Assembly (NCBI RefSeq): GCF_950295315.1
Contig: NC_080185.1
Location: forward strand, 47,597,237-47,661,236
Length of the DNA: 64,000 nucleotides
From: Erinaceus europaeus
Taxonomy: Eukaryota; Chordata; Mammalia; Eulipotyphla; Erinaceidae
Reading direction: 5' to 3'
Made by a program: the position numbers and the translations under genes. Of this stretch, positions 11,438 to 21,735 are shown one piece after another (position 1 is the first letter of the stretch; each line of letters begins with the position of its first letter). The notes beneath the pieces are model-generated. The model worked only from the letters and a program-made list of their open reading frames with translations. It had not been told where the DNA came from and ran no database searches.

Positions 11438-11487
11438 AAACATAGTAATAATGACACTTCAAAGTATTTTTAAAAAACAAAATTAAC

Positions 11488-11830
11488 AGGAACAGCAAAA
11501 TAGCTCACCCAGGAGGGTAACTGCTTTGTTATGTGCTGTGAGCCAGGTTCAAGCCCAGCCCTCTGTCTCTCTCCCTCTCTATCTCCCCTTTTCTGTCTCT
11601 ATCCAATAATAAATATAAATATAAATAAGTAAATAAATAAACCCTTTAAAAATAAAAAATTAGAAAAGTAATTATATTAAAAGAGAGACAGGGATACCTG
11701 TAGCCCTGCTTCATCACTCGTGAAGCTTTCTTTTTTTTTTTCTGTCTCTATCCAATAATAAATATAAATAAAAATAAGTAAATAAAGAAACCCTTTAAAA
11801 ATAAAAAAATAAAAAGTAATAATATTAAAA
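11488..11830 (+). mobile_element. SINE with partially duplicated tail
   Basis: A diverged SINE head (aatagctcacccaggagggtaactgc ... ccaggttcaagccc) leads to a CT-rich middle and 'tctgtctctatccaataataaat'. A near-identical tail block of about 75 bases occurs twice, at about 11590-11662 and 11740-11815, separated by a short inverted-looking SINE piece (11675-11735, agagagacagggatacctgtagccctgcttcat). This is either a tandem duplication or a second SINE inserted into the first tail. Confidence 0.65.
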
Positions 11831-12463
11831 TAAATATGTATTCTTATTTAAGATATTAGCTAATTATGACACTGTATGAAAATAATTTATAAACAAACAT
11901 ACTGAGGGGATATTTATAGATTAATGAAATGTAATAGAGTTTATTATTTAGAAATCTTGAAGACTACTATCTTAACACAATCATTGTTTTACTATATTGG
12001 CAATGTTTATGTTCAGATCTGTTTTCTATATTAGGCACTAATTTCTTTAAGAAATTATAATTTAAGACCATGTATAGTATTTGTATTTAGAGTATGTAGC
12101 TTTTGGCTTTGTAGTAATTAGGTATTTACAAATTCATGGACAACATTAAAGTGCAGTAAGAACCAAGACAATTTTAGTTCTATAATTATAGATAATTGTT
12201 GGTTACGTGAACTTGAAAAATGCACCCATTTCTTCAGCTAGCCTATGGAATGAATAATGCCTATTCTATCTATTTTAGTGTTTCTGATGAAACTCATTTG
12301 CATAGCTAAACATGCAAAGAAATATCAAATTTAAATCCATGAACAACTCTGATATGGTCAATTATTTCTAAGCATAAGTAACTCTGAAGGCTTAATACAT
12401 GAAAACTAAAACAAAAAAATTATAGGAAAAAAACATTGTTTGCTGAATATAAAGATTACTGCT
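11831..12463. other. AT-rich single-copy DNA, no gene seen
   Basis: No open frame of note, no repeat related to others in the window. Interval ends at the U6 copy. Confidence 0.6.
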
Positions 12464-12516
12464 GTGCTCGCTTCGACAGCACATATAATAAAATTGGAAC
12501 AATACAGAGAAGATTA
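12464..12516 (+). pseudogene. U6 snRNA retropseudogene, 3'-truncated and tailless
   Basis: The first 53 nt of U6 snRNA (GTGCTCGCTTCG through ATACAGAGAAGATTA) are present with about three changes from the mammalian sequence. U6 is the catalytic snRNA of the spliceosome. The copy stops after 'agatta' with no poly(A). An 11-base direct repeat, aagattactgc, flanks it at 12452-12462 and 12510-12520; the right copy overlaps the last bases of U6, so target and RNA share 'aagatta'. That is the layout of 'tailless' L1-made retropseudogenes primed by micro-pairing. It cannot make functional U6. Confidence 0.88.
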
Positions 12517-12593
12517 CTGCCTTTGAGTGTGTTTATCTTTAGAATGTTGACACTTATTCATATTGTTTTAATGAGCGTGCTACATATATTTGA

Positions 12594-12634
<41 letters not shown>
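12594..12634. repeat. (TA)n microsatellite
   Basis: About 20 TA units in single-copy AT-rich DNA. Confidence 0.95.
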
Positions 12635-12636
<2 letters not shown>

Positions 12637-12649
12637 TAAGGATATTTGA

Positions 12650-12840
12650 TGTTGTCAGAGCTTTGCTGGGGCTTTGTGCCTGTGTGATTCCGCTTCTCAT
12701 GGCAGATTCTTTCTTTTTTTCCCTAATAGTGGGGAACAGTCAATGAGAAAGTGAGAGGAGAGTCACCACAATGATGCTCCATTACACTGTGAGTCCACAT
12801 GGTAGCTGGGGGTGTGGGTTGTCAAGTGTGCACCTTAAAG
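12650..12840 (-). mobile_element. Old SINE relic
   Basis: 'gctggggctttgtgcctg' and 'cagtcaatgagaaagtgagaggagag' match, with many changes, the distal and middle parts of the minus-strand SINE at 16585-16969. The tRNA-like head is barely recognisable. Confidence 0.45.
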
Positions 12841-13158
12841 AATTTTTTGTAAGATAGGAAAAGGAAGATGCAAACACTGCTTGCTATTTCCAAATGCCTC
12901 CTATAATCCAGGTGGTGTTAGCATTACCTTTGTTCTCCTTTAAATCAATCCTAATTAACATCTTATTTAGAGATTAGAAAAAGAATGAGAGTGGAGAGCA
13001 CAAAAAGGAAACAATAGAGGCAGCTTTCTTGTTCTGTCTGAGAGGTTATTTCCTGAGAAGTGTGAAGACTTACACATGATTAAATGAGAAGGCATGTCTA
13101 ATTCTGCTTCATTTCTAGTTTGTCAACTAAGATCATGGAATGCCTTTTTTTCTTCGTG

Positions 13159-13471
13159 TGAGAAAATGTACCTTTCTTCTTCTTCTAGTGTTTGCCCTTC
13201 TTCCGTAGCCAGTCAACAGCATCAGGTTGAGCCTGATGCAAAGCCTCGAGACCTCCTTTGAATCTGGAGAGGTGGCAGTCGTTGACTATGTGGGTCATAG
13301 TCTGTCTGGAGCCGCAGGGGCAGTTCGGGTTGTCTCTGGCTCCCCAGCGATGGAACATAGAGGCACACCGGCCATGGCCTGTTCGATAGCGATTGAGGAG
13401 GGCCCAATCATAACGTGCTAGGTCAAAGCCGGTTGACGCTTGCAGGGGTCTGTGATGAGAAAATGTACCTT
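13159..13471 (-). mobile_element. Vingi-type non-LTR retrotransposon, 3' end, with target duplication
   Basis: The element body is 13175-13455 and is flanked by a perfect 16-base direct repeat, tgagaaaatgtacctt (13159-13174 and 13456-13471). On the minus strand it encodes the last part of the retrotransposon protein: YDWALLNRYRTGHGRC, a C-x-C-x7-H-x4-C zinc-knuckle-like motif (CPCG..THIVNDC) and the C-terminal LRKKGK, with TAG at 13185-13187 followed at once by (GAA)n. One base is missing relative to the copy at 61935-62768 (ccggttgac versus ccgggttgat, near 13430), a frameshift just after the truncation point. The assignment to the Vingi clade follows from the Ingi/jockey-like protein text, the GAA tail and the hedgehog-like genome. 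Confidence 0.85.
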
Positions 13472-13472
13472 A

Positions 13473-14102
13473 GCAGTATAGTGAAGATCAGGAGCTCTGT
13501 TGTCTTATGAGAAATGAATTTGATTTTAAATTTCATATTTTTAATAGGTAGGGATCTCAGCAGTGAGAATAAGAGGAGTGAGGCTTATACGAAATGGGGT
13601 TTCCCTATAACCTTATTGAAATAAATATTTATGAGAGATCCACCTGAGCTATTTCTTGATTATGCTTTTATATCACCTCTTGATTTTTCCTGATCACTTT
13701 TGTACTCTCTTCAGCACCCTTGTAAGCCATTTGCTGTCCTACATAACACTTCAAAAATCAGCTCATGGTTAGCTCCATTCTATTTTCAATTTCTTTCTGC
13801 TGTTCTCTTTCTGTAAGTAATTTGCTTATGTTTGTGTGCCTTTTCCTGAGTGTTTATAAGTAATATGTGATTGTGTGTATGAATAGATAAATTTATGTAA
13901 GTGATGACTTATAGTGTGACTTCTAAATTCTGCTTAAATGTTTTTAAATAAACAAAAATATTCAATTCAATAGTAATTAACAAATGAATTATCCTTGCTA
14001 TTTCTGCTTGTAAATGGATACTTTAAGTGATAATTGATACCTTTACTGCTGTGTCAAACTAGAATGTTTTAGTACCAACCTTACATGTTAACTGATCCTC
14101 AT
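13473..14102. other. Single-copy DNA, no gene seen
   Basis: AT-rich sequence without recognisable repeat or coding signal. Confidence 0.6.
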
Positions 14103-14116
14103 AAGAATTATTTAAA

Positions 14117-14269
14117 TTGGGTCTATGCTCCCAGAGGGATAGAGAATGGGAAAGCTATCAGGGGAGGGGGTGGGATAAGGAGATTGGGTGGTGGGAATTG
14201 TGTGGAGTTGTACCCCTCCTACCCTATGGTTTTGTTAATTAATCCTTTCTCAAATAAAAAAAATTTTAA
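14117..14269 (+). mobile_element. Very short L1 3' end insertion
   Basis: About 150 bases of the L1 3' terminus in plus orientation ('gctcccagagggatagagaatgg' ... 'ggtggtgggaattgtgtggag' ... 'caaataaaaaaaatttt'). A direct repeat of 13/14 bases, aagaattatttaaa (14103-14116) and aagaattaattaaa (14270-14283), flanks it. Confidence 0.8.
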
Positions 14270-14284
14270 AAGAATTAATTAAAT

Positions 14285-14430
14285 AATTTATCTAATTTAT
14301 TTAGAACATATTTATCAAACACTTAATGTGTGTCAGATAGTAGTTTAGATGGCTGAACAGCATCAGTGAACAAAATAGAAATGGCCACTATGTGGAATTT
14401 ACAATCTAGAGGAGGAATACAGACAATGTA
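14285..14430 (+). repeat. Ancient interspersed repeat relic, family uncertain
   Basis: 'tttatcaaacacttaatgtgtgtcagatag' and 'tggaatttacaatctagaggagg' recall a mammal-wide old repeat also hinted at 27360-27500 and 43690-43955. Too decayed to name. Confidence 0.4.
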
Positions 14431-15228
14431 TTTAAAAAAAATCAAATAACTAATTAGTTAGTAGCTAATATTTTTTAGGGAGACATACATACTTTGAGAA
14501 CCATAGAAATAGATATGTTTGCATATTACTTGTTGGATGGGGAGTTAGTGTACATTGTAATTCTAAGTAGGATGATCACAGTAGAAGCATATTAAGGAAA
14601 TAATTAAGAAGCCTAAGGAACAATTCAGATACTGAATCAAACTTATTTTATAACCCACCCCCCAAATTCCAAAAGAAAAGTGATAACTATTCTGCTTGTG
14701 AACCATGATGCTCCTAATTGTAAGCTATATAGGATTAAATCAATAAGACACCATTTCTTTCAGTTTCTGAGAGTTAGTTCAGTACTAGAAGGCAGGAAAG
14801 GAAAAAAAAAAAAACACCTTAGAAAGGCATTATTTCTCATGCTGTTGTGTCATATATAAAGAGGCAGATTCTTATGTTGGTAATACATCCATATATTCTA
14901 GAAGTTCAAATTTTAAATACATAGCAATGCATGTTGGGGTGTACTATGTAGTTCTCCACAAAGACTCTAACTTCACAGAAGAGATTTGGAAATGCGGACG
15001 AATATCTAGTGCTCAGCCAACATATTTCTCTGGTGACATAAGACTTGAAGAGCCAAAAACTGCATCATTCACTCCAGCTTTCTGGCTTCCTCCCAGAAGT
15101 CTAAACATTTATTTCCTGAGAAATACCACTTGAATAATTTCTTGGCCTCTGGACAGGATACAACAAAACTAAGACTGAATTGCCATTATTTTATTTTGTA
15201 AACTGAAGTCAGGACTTGCAACTCAAAA

Positions 15229-15240
15229 CATGTATATGTA

Positions 15241-15295
<55 letters not shown>

Positions 15296-15316
15296 GTATA
15301 TGTATATGTATATATT
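15229..15316. repeat. (TGTGTA)n array
   Basis: About ten copies of a tgtgta hexamer, bordered by tgtata variants at both ends. Confidence 0.95.
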
Positions 15317-16305
15317 GCACTGTAGTAAAGCAGCAATGTTTTCAATAATGTCGACAGTGATGGTTTTATTATTTTGGAATATAAAATATTAAAGAAGCAG
15401 ATTCTGAGGACATAGTGAAAATTCTAAAAAAAAATTCTTAAGAGTTTTGGATTGCAAATTACAAGAGAAACTCAAATCTAAGCAGGCCTCTCCTGAATCT
15501 AGAAATAAGGAAATAACCTAGAGAAACAGAAGATAGGCCATCAGCTATGTGACCTTTCTTATGTGACCACATGTGAGAGGAAATGTTGAAGGAATTGTGT
15601 CAAAATAGCCAGGAAGACAGTTTACTGATAGTGTTAAAATACAAGTAACTCAGATGCAGAGAACAGTCAATAATCACTGTATTCTTAAATGAGTAAATAG
15701 ACTTCAGAAAACCGTGGTTAGACTTAAAGAGGAATCATTATTGTGAAACACTGGAAATGGTTCCTTCATAAAATTGTTAAATCTTCTCTCTGGAAAGGTT
15801 TATAAATAGGAGAAAGCACCATATGGTTGTAATGATTTGAGTATAGCAGCAAGACCTAGAAAATCTAATGTTCTTCTACAGTGCTACATTTGGTATATCA
15901 ACTCTTTTGGAATTATATTGTCTTTATATACTGTTGGAGTGTATTGGCATGCTTTGTATTTAAACTACTGGTTAAGTGATACTTAAAAATTATCTTCTGT
16001 AAACAAATTGCAGTCTTTAGTAACATCATTTAATATCATTAAGTCTGAATGATGTCTCAGTATATTTGTTTACTGTATCAATAATAATTATTTCATTGGT
16101 GATGGTTAGCATTAATATTACTTATTATTGAAAGGATGGAAAATACTGTGAACTATGCCAGTCCACGCAAGTTCTGTTACCTTAACTGTTTTGTTATAGT
16201 GTTTATTTGAATAATTTCCTTTCCATAGGTATCGGTGTTACTACACTTAAAGTTGTTTAGTTATGGGTTCATTTGTTTTGAACCTATTTAACTTTCCTTA
16301 CATAG

Positions 16306-16352
16306 GACTTGCAGAGACCATTCACTAGAAGTGATTTGAACTATTCAGAAAG
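16306..16352 (+). other. Candidate 47-bp exon between good splice sites
   Basis: A pyrimidine-containing acceptor ('tttaactttccttacatag', ending 16305) precedes 47 bases that are open in only one frame (DLQRPFTRSDLNYSE plus one partial codon) and are followed by a near-ideal donor, gtaagttt, at 16353. The surrounding 1.5 kb is single-copy. The peptide is not one recognised here. Such acceptor-donor pairs do occur by chance, so this is a hint, not a gene call. Confidence 0.3.
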
Positions 16353-16571
16353 GTAAGTTTAAATTTTCTTAAAATAATAATAAAATTGTATAAAGTATTT
16401 GTAATGGAGAAAACTTTTTAAAATATATTTTTGAAACTAATGAAGGTTGGATATAACTTTGAAGGTCATTAAGGTTATTTTACTATTGAGGGAATGGAGG
16501 TATTGAGACGAGGAAGTTTAAGTTTGTATGCAATGTAAGAGGCTAAAACTCAGGATCCCTAACTCAGCAGT

Positions 16572-16982
16572 CTAGAAATCTTTATTTTATTTTATTTTAT
16601 TTTATTTTATTTTATTTTATTTTATTTTATTTTATTGCCTCTAGGGTCATCACTGGGACTCTGTGCCTGCACTACAAATCCACTGCTCCTGGAGGCTATT
16701 TTTTCCCTTTTTGTTCCCCCTGTTGTTTATCATTGTTGTTGTTGTTGTTATTGTTCTTATAGCTGTCGTCATTGTTGGATAGGACAGAGAGAAATCGAGA
16801 GAGGAGAGGAAGACAGAGAGGGAGAGAGAAAGACAGACACCTGCACACCTGCTTCACTGCTTGTGAAGTGACCTGCCTGCAGGTGGGGAGCCAGGGGATA
16901 GCACCGGGATCCTTAAGTGGGTCCTTGGACTTTGCGCCATGTGCACCTGCTGCATTATCGCCTGGCCCCCTAGAAATCTTTA
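16572..16982 (-). mobile_element. Full SINE with distal extension, in its target duplication
   Basis: The insert is flanked by ctagaaatcttta at 16572-16584 and 16970-16982. Read on the minus strand: tRNA-like head, CTCTCT-rich middle, (AAC)n-like stretch, then a distal block ('gcagtggatttgtagtgcagg', here reversed at about 16655-16690) and an (AAAAT)n tail that appears on + as (TTTTA)n at 16581-16637. It is the longest SINE form in the window; most others stop after the AAC-like stretch. Confidence 0.92.
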
Positions 16983-17189
16983 CAAGACACATGACTAAAT
17001 ATTTCTCTGCCTGTGGTGGTTGCTTGTCTCCTGAAATAGTAAAAGTATGTGCAGGTCTGTGTAAGGCTAATCTATTCTTTCATAGAAGTGTACTCTCATA
17101 TGAAATTGATGAACGGCTTAGAAGAATATGTTCTTTAAAGAAGCTTTCAGGAAAGGTGCCATGACAGAGGAAGAAATATTTATGACATT

Positions 17190-17310
17190 AGAATGGCATT
17201 CTTTTTAGCACTGCTCAGCTCTGGCTTATGGTGGTTCCGGGGATTGAACCTGAGACTTAGGCATTAGAGTCTCTTTGTATAACCATTATGCTATCTGCTC
17301 CCACAGAATG
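17190..17310 (-). mobile_element. Old tRNA-derived SINE relic
   Basis: 'gctcagctctggcttatggtggttccggggattgaacctgagac' carries the complement of a B box (ggttcaatccc). The related copy at 38575-38758 has the same 'ggtttatggtgtttccagagattgaat'. This is an older SINE type than the AAC-tailed one. Confidence 0.6.
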
Positions 17311-18182
17311 ATATTCTTCTTTTAGGGATCTTCTAAATCCTTTTAAATGCTTCTAGAATAAGGAGCAAGGAAAATAAGAGAAATATACTAATTTATCATT
17401 TAAGAAAACACAAATTGTTAGTATAATAAATACTTGTCTCATATTAAATATCACAAATTATAGTTGAAAAATTAACTGTGGACTGTATTGGCTATTAGAA
17501 AATTTCACCAAATTTTATGAATAAGAATGCTCACAACTACTGATTTCCCCCCCCATGGTCTCTATAGTAAGTGGTATCTCTGTAACTTGGAATTTGAAAG
17601 TCTGTGCCATTGAGTATTTGGATGACATAGCAAATAGAAATTATCAAGAAGTGAGATTCTAAAAGATTGAAAACCAATATTAAAGATAAACCAACTGGAG
17701 GAAAAGATGGTTCAAATTTATATAGAAGCTGCCTTGTCAGCAGTTAAAACACTATTTGCTGAACCCATATCTAGTTCTGTTTTTCTGGACATCTTCCTCA
17801 CATTTTTCTCTCTCTGACCCATCCTTTCTGGTACCAGTAGATATTCCCTGTGTGCTGGACTCCAAGAACTCAGAGATGGATAAGAATATTTTCCTTTCCT
17901 TCAAGAAGCTGGCAGTTCAGTTTAGTCTACTGAGAGATAAAGAGACAATGATGAGGTATATTCTACTGCTCAGCTCTTGATTCTATACTATCTTTAACCA
18001 TTCTTTTATTGTCTTTGGCACTTCTACTTTCTAAATGCTTATATATAGTAGGAAACAGTTTTTCATATTTATCTATTAAAATCCAGCCTATTGGTTTTAG
18101 AAAGGGGATGATATCTGAGTGAAGTTTTGAATGTTATCTCATTATTTTGTGTTAGATTATTTAAAGTATTGACTAGCTGTAT
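17311..18182. other. Single-copy DNA, possible ancient repeat
   Basis: No gene. 17820-17960 resembles a decayed old mammalian repeat ('gtgctggactccaagaactcagagatgg'). Confidence 0.4.
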
Positions 18183-18395
18183 TTTTTATTTTTAAAATTT
18201 TATTGGATAGAGATAGGGAGATATTGAGAAAGAAGGGCGAGATAGAAAGCGAGAGAAAAAGAGAGAGACCTGCCGTTCTGCTTCACCACTCATGAAACCT
18301 CTCCCTCTGCAGGTGGGGACAAGTGACTTAAACCTTGCCCCTTGTTCATGATACTGTTAATACTTACAGGATGCACCACCACATTGCCCTTACAA
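18183..18395 (-). mobile_element. tRNA-derived SINE, older copy
   Basis: T-rich start, 'attggatagagatagggagatattgag', 'cctgccgttctgcttcaccactcatgaaacc', 'ccctctgcaggtggggac' and a decayed head. Diverged relative to the copies with readable duplications. Confidence 0.75.
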
Positions 18396-18404
18396 CTTGT
18401 ATTT

Positions 18405-18515
18405 GTTATCAAATACCTTAATATATTACTTAATATAATATTATATATTACTTAATATAATATATTAAGGTATCAAATACCTTAATATATTATATAAAAT
18501 ATATATTAATATATT
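18405..18515. repeat. AT-only palindrome with a 22-base direct repeat
   Basis: tatcaaataccttaatatat(ta) occurs at 18407-18428 and 18471-18492. Between them lies its partial inverted complement (taatatattaaggtat, about 18458-18473), so the segment can fold into a long AT hairpin. Confidence 0.85.
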
Positions 18516-18521
18516 TTGAAT

Positions 18522-20000
18522 GAACTTTTAAAAATTTCTTTATTGGTAGATTAATGGTTTACAGTCAACAGTCAAGTACAATAGTTTGTACATGTGTAAC
18601 ATTTCCCAGTTTTCCACATAACAATTCAATCCCCACTAGGTGTTCCTCTGCCAAAATGCACAAGGACCTAAACCTTCTCCCCCACCCCAGATTCATTTAC
18701 TTTGGTGCAGTATACCAACTCCAGTCCAAGTTCTGCTTTGTGTTTTCCCTTCTGTTATGTTTTTCAGCTTCTATGAATGAGATCATCTCATATTCATCCT
18801 TCTCTTTCTGACTTATCTCACTTAATATGATTAATGATTCCTTCAAGATCCATCCAAGATGAGGTGAAGAAGGTGAATTCACCATTTTTAATAGCTGAGT
18901 AGTATTCCGTTGTGTATATATACCACTACTTTTTCAGTCACTCATCTGCTGTTGGACACCCAAGGTGCTTCCAGGTTTTGGCTATTACAAACTGTGCTGC
19001 TATGTGCATAGGTATACACAAATCTTTTTGGATGGCTGTGTTTAGTTTTTAGGATATATCCCCAGGAGAGGAATTGCAGGGTCATAGGATAGGTTCACTT
19101 CTAGCCTTCAGAGAGTTCTCCAGACTGCTTTCCACAGGGGCTGGACTAATTTACATTCCCATCAGCATTGCAGGAGGGTTCCTTTGTCCCCACCACTTCT
19201 CCAGTATTTGTTGCTGCTACCTTTTCTGATGTATGACATTCTCACAGGAGTGAAGTGGTATCTCATTGTTTTTATTTACATTTCTCTGACAACCAGTGAC
19301 TTGGAGCATTTTCTCATATTTGTTGGGCTTTTGTATTTCTTCTGTTGTGAATATTCTGTTTATATCCTTTCCCTATTTTTGCGTGGGGTCATTTGTTTTT
19401 CGTTGCTGAGTTTGGTGAACTCTTTATATATTTTGGTTAATAGCCTCTTGTCTGATGTATGGCATGTAAAGATCTACCATTCTGTGGGAGGTCTCTTTGT
19501 TTGGATAGTGGTTTCTTTTGCTGTGCAGAAGCATTTTAGTTTGGTGTAGCTCCACTGGTTTCTTTTTGTTTTAGTTTTCTTTGAATTTGTATCATTAAAG
19601 ATGCCTTTAAAATTTAGATGGAAAAGAGTTATGCCAATATTTTCCTCTAGGTATTTTATAGTTTCTGGCCTAATATCTATGTCTTTGATCTATTTGGAAT
19701 TTACTTTTGTGTTTGACGAGATAAAGTGGTTCAGTTTCATTCTTCTGCATGTTTCAACCCAATCCTCCCCCCCCCCACCATTTGTTGAAATGACTCCTTT
19801 CCCCACTTAATAGTCTGGGTATACTTGTAAAAGATTAGATGTCCATAGGTATGGGGGCTTACTTCTGGGCTCTCAATTCTATTTCACTGGTCAGTGTGTC
19901 TATTTATGCTCCAATACCAAGCAGTTTTGACTATAGTGTTCCTATAATATTATTTGAGATCTGGGTGTGTGTTGCCTCCAATTCTGTTCATTCTTCTCAA
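18522..20000 (-). mobile_element. LINE-1 with short 3' UTR and ORF2 C-terminal part
   Basis: The reversed tail begins near 18522. A UTR of only about 0.25 kb (different from the long-UTR family) leads into ORF2 C-terminal text on the minus strand: complement of 'accactactttttcagtcactcatctgctgttggacacccaagg', 'atatccccaggagaggaattgc', 'gtagctccactggtttc', and an upstream end near 'ctcaaaattgttttggc' (about 20000). It has stops in all frames and no TA expansion: the 'gtgtatatatacc' at 18913 is the unexpanded form. Confidence 0.85.
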
Positions 20001-20039
20001 AATTGTTTTGGCATGAAGGAACTCCTACTTGAAAGTTCA

Positions 20040-20200
20040 AAATCAATGGGGCATGACCCAGATCATGATAGTGAAGAGAAACTTGGGTTGGTGGTGAGTG
20101 GTATGCAACTATCTCTCAAGGAGATTAGAAGTTGAGCCTATGTGTCAACAACTGTCCTGAAAACCATTATTTCCACAATAAAATTATTTGACATCAATTT
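20040..20200 (+). mobile_element. Old L1 3' end, plus strand
   Basis: 'agttgagcctatgtgtcaacaactgtcctgaaaaccatt' and 'ataaaattatttg' match the 3' end of the older L1 at 61420-61490. It abuts the minus-strand L1 tail-to-body. Confidence 0.65.
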
Positions 20201-21387
20201 ATTGGAAGTCCCACGTAAATCCCCAGAACCACTGATGGCCAGAACTGAGCCATGCTCTGGATGACTAAAGATTAAGAGCTTGCAAATAATAATAGAGGTA
20301 ACAAAACTATTAAACTACATAAAAGTTCATAAGTTGTTTTTTTTAGGGGGGCATCCAGAACTTTTATGAAGGGTGTGGCAACTCACATGCACTATGTATG
20401 GGTGTGAGAGTATTCCTAAAATCTTACAATTTGTTTTAACAGTCAAATTACTTATACATATGTGTGTGTTATTTGATATATTCAAGAAAATACATATATG
20501 TGCACATAGTCATTGGACTATTGAATATTATGTCAAATGTTTGTTTGATTTCATTGAAGGGTAAAGAAAATAAGCAGAGTTTAGATCATGAGATGACTAA
20601 TATACCATGAATCCTATCATGTTGAAATTGAAGAAAAAAAAAGTTAAAGTGGATGACTAACAGATTTCAATTTGTATTTTTGTTTATGGACTGCTAAGTG
20701 GAGAATGAGTTGGAGGATGAGGATGACAGGATGTTAAGAGGCATCATGAAGAAAATTGTGACATCTTTAGTGAGGGAGGTTGTGGTGGGAAACAAGAAAG
20801 GTGAATTCATTTAAGTAGTATTAACAGGACTCAATGTTGAATTGCTCATGGTGGATTAAATAAAGAGGACAAAGACTTTTAATTTGATTTAGCAATGAAA
20901 TAGTAGTTTTCTGAAATTTGCTACATAGGATGGTGACTAGTTCTGGGTGGAAAATAAATATGAATGGTTCAGCATTTGGACATACTCTCCCTTCTTTGCC
21001 TCTTATGAATGCCTTCAGAATTCACCCTGTACTACTTAGTCCTTTATTACTTACTGTTCTGGACCATTCTTTTGTCTTCTCTGATTTCCTTCTACTTCCT
21101 AGAAACAGACATCGAATACCTTTCTGTAGCTTTTGCAAGACTTGTCTGATTTGTGGATATGAGTGAAGGCTTTGTAAAGACATTTGAAGACATTTGACTT
21201 CTTCCTCACTGAGAATGTTCAAGAAAAATGATATTTTAACATTGATTAGAGGGTCCAGTTATAATTAATTTTATAAATTGCTTACCAAATATCAGAAATT
21301 ATGTTTACATATATGAGTAATTTTGCTTGAAAGATTTATAATGCATCATCATTTAGATTTTCCTATCTTTTTTTTCTTTCACATTTT
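20201..21387. other. Mostly single-copy DNA
   Basis: 20215-20300 has a faint SINE head ('ccccagaaccactgatggccagaactgagccatgctctgg'). Otherwise nothing recognised; the open frames of 60-80 codons look random. Confidence 0.45.
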
Positions 21388-21735
21388 TTTATTAGTGATT
21401 TAATAATGATTGACATGATTGTGGGCTAAGAGGGATACAATTCTACACAATTCCCACCACCAGAGTTCCACATCCATTTCTACTGGAAGATTCCTTATTC
21501 TTTATCCCTCTGGGAGAATGATCCAAAGATCTTTATAGGGTGCAGGTGGGAAGGTGGGAAGTCTGGCTTCTGTATTTGCTTCTATGCTGGACATGGGCAT
21601 TAACAGGTTGATCTATACCCCCAGACTGTTCCTATCTTTCCTTAGTTGGGTAGGGCTCAAGCCCATGTCCACCGGTGAAGCGATTATGGAAGTCAGATCT
21701 CTCATCTTCTGCACTGTATAAAAATCTTTCTCCAT
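21388..21735 (-). mobile_element. L1 3' end with inverted 5' piece
   Basis: 21388-21660 is the last about 270 bases of an L1 3' UTR on the minus strand (tail 'tttttttattagtgattt' at the left). 21661-21735 reverses orientation and reads as the same part of the UTR on the plus strand ('gcccatgtccaccgg ... tcttctgcactgtataaa'). Confidence 0.65.

Larger units (their letters stand above)
14431..16570. other. Single-copy DNA with one exon-like interval
   Basis: About 2.1 kb without young repeats except the TGTGTA array. Contains the exon-like interval at 16306-16352 described separately. No long open frame. Confidence 0.5.

Noticed and set aside
15229..15316. CRISPR-like or satellite array
   Set aside because: A simple hexamer microsatellite without spacers.
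19184..19549. 121-codon plus frame (MSPPLLQYLLLL...) as a membrane protein gene
   Set aside because: It is the antisense of L1 ORF2 C-terminal coding sequence; the same text appears in other reversed L1 copies.
20918..21166. 82-codon plus frame
   Set aside because: Composition and lack of any splice or family signal suggest chance.
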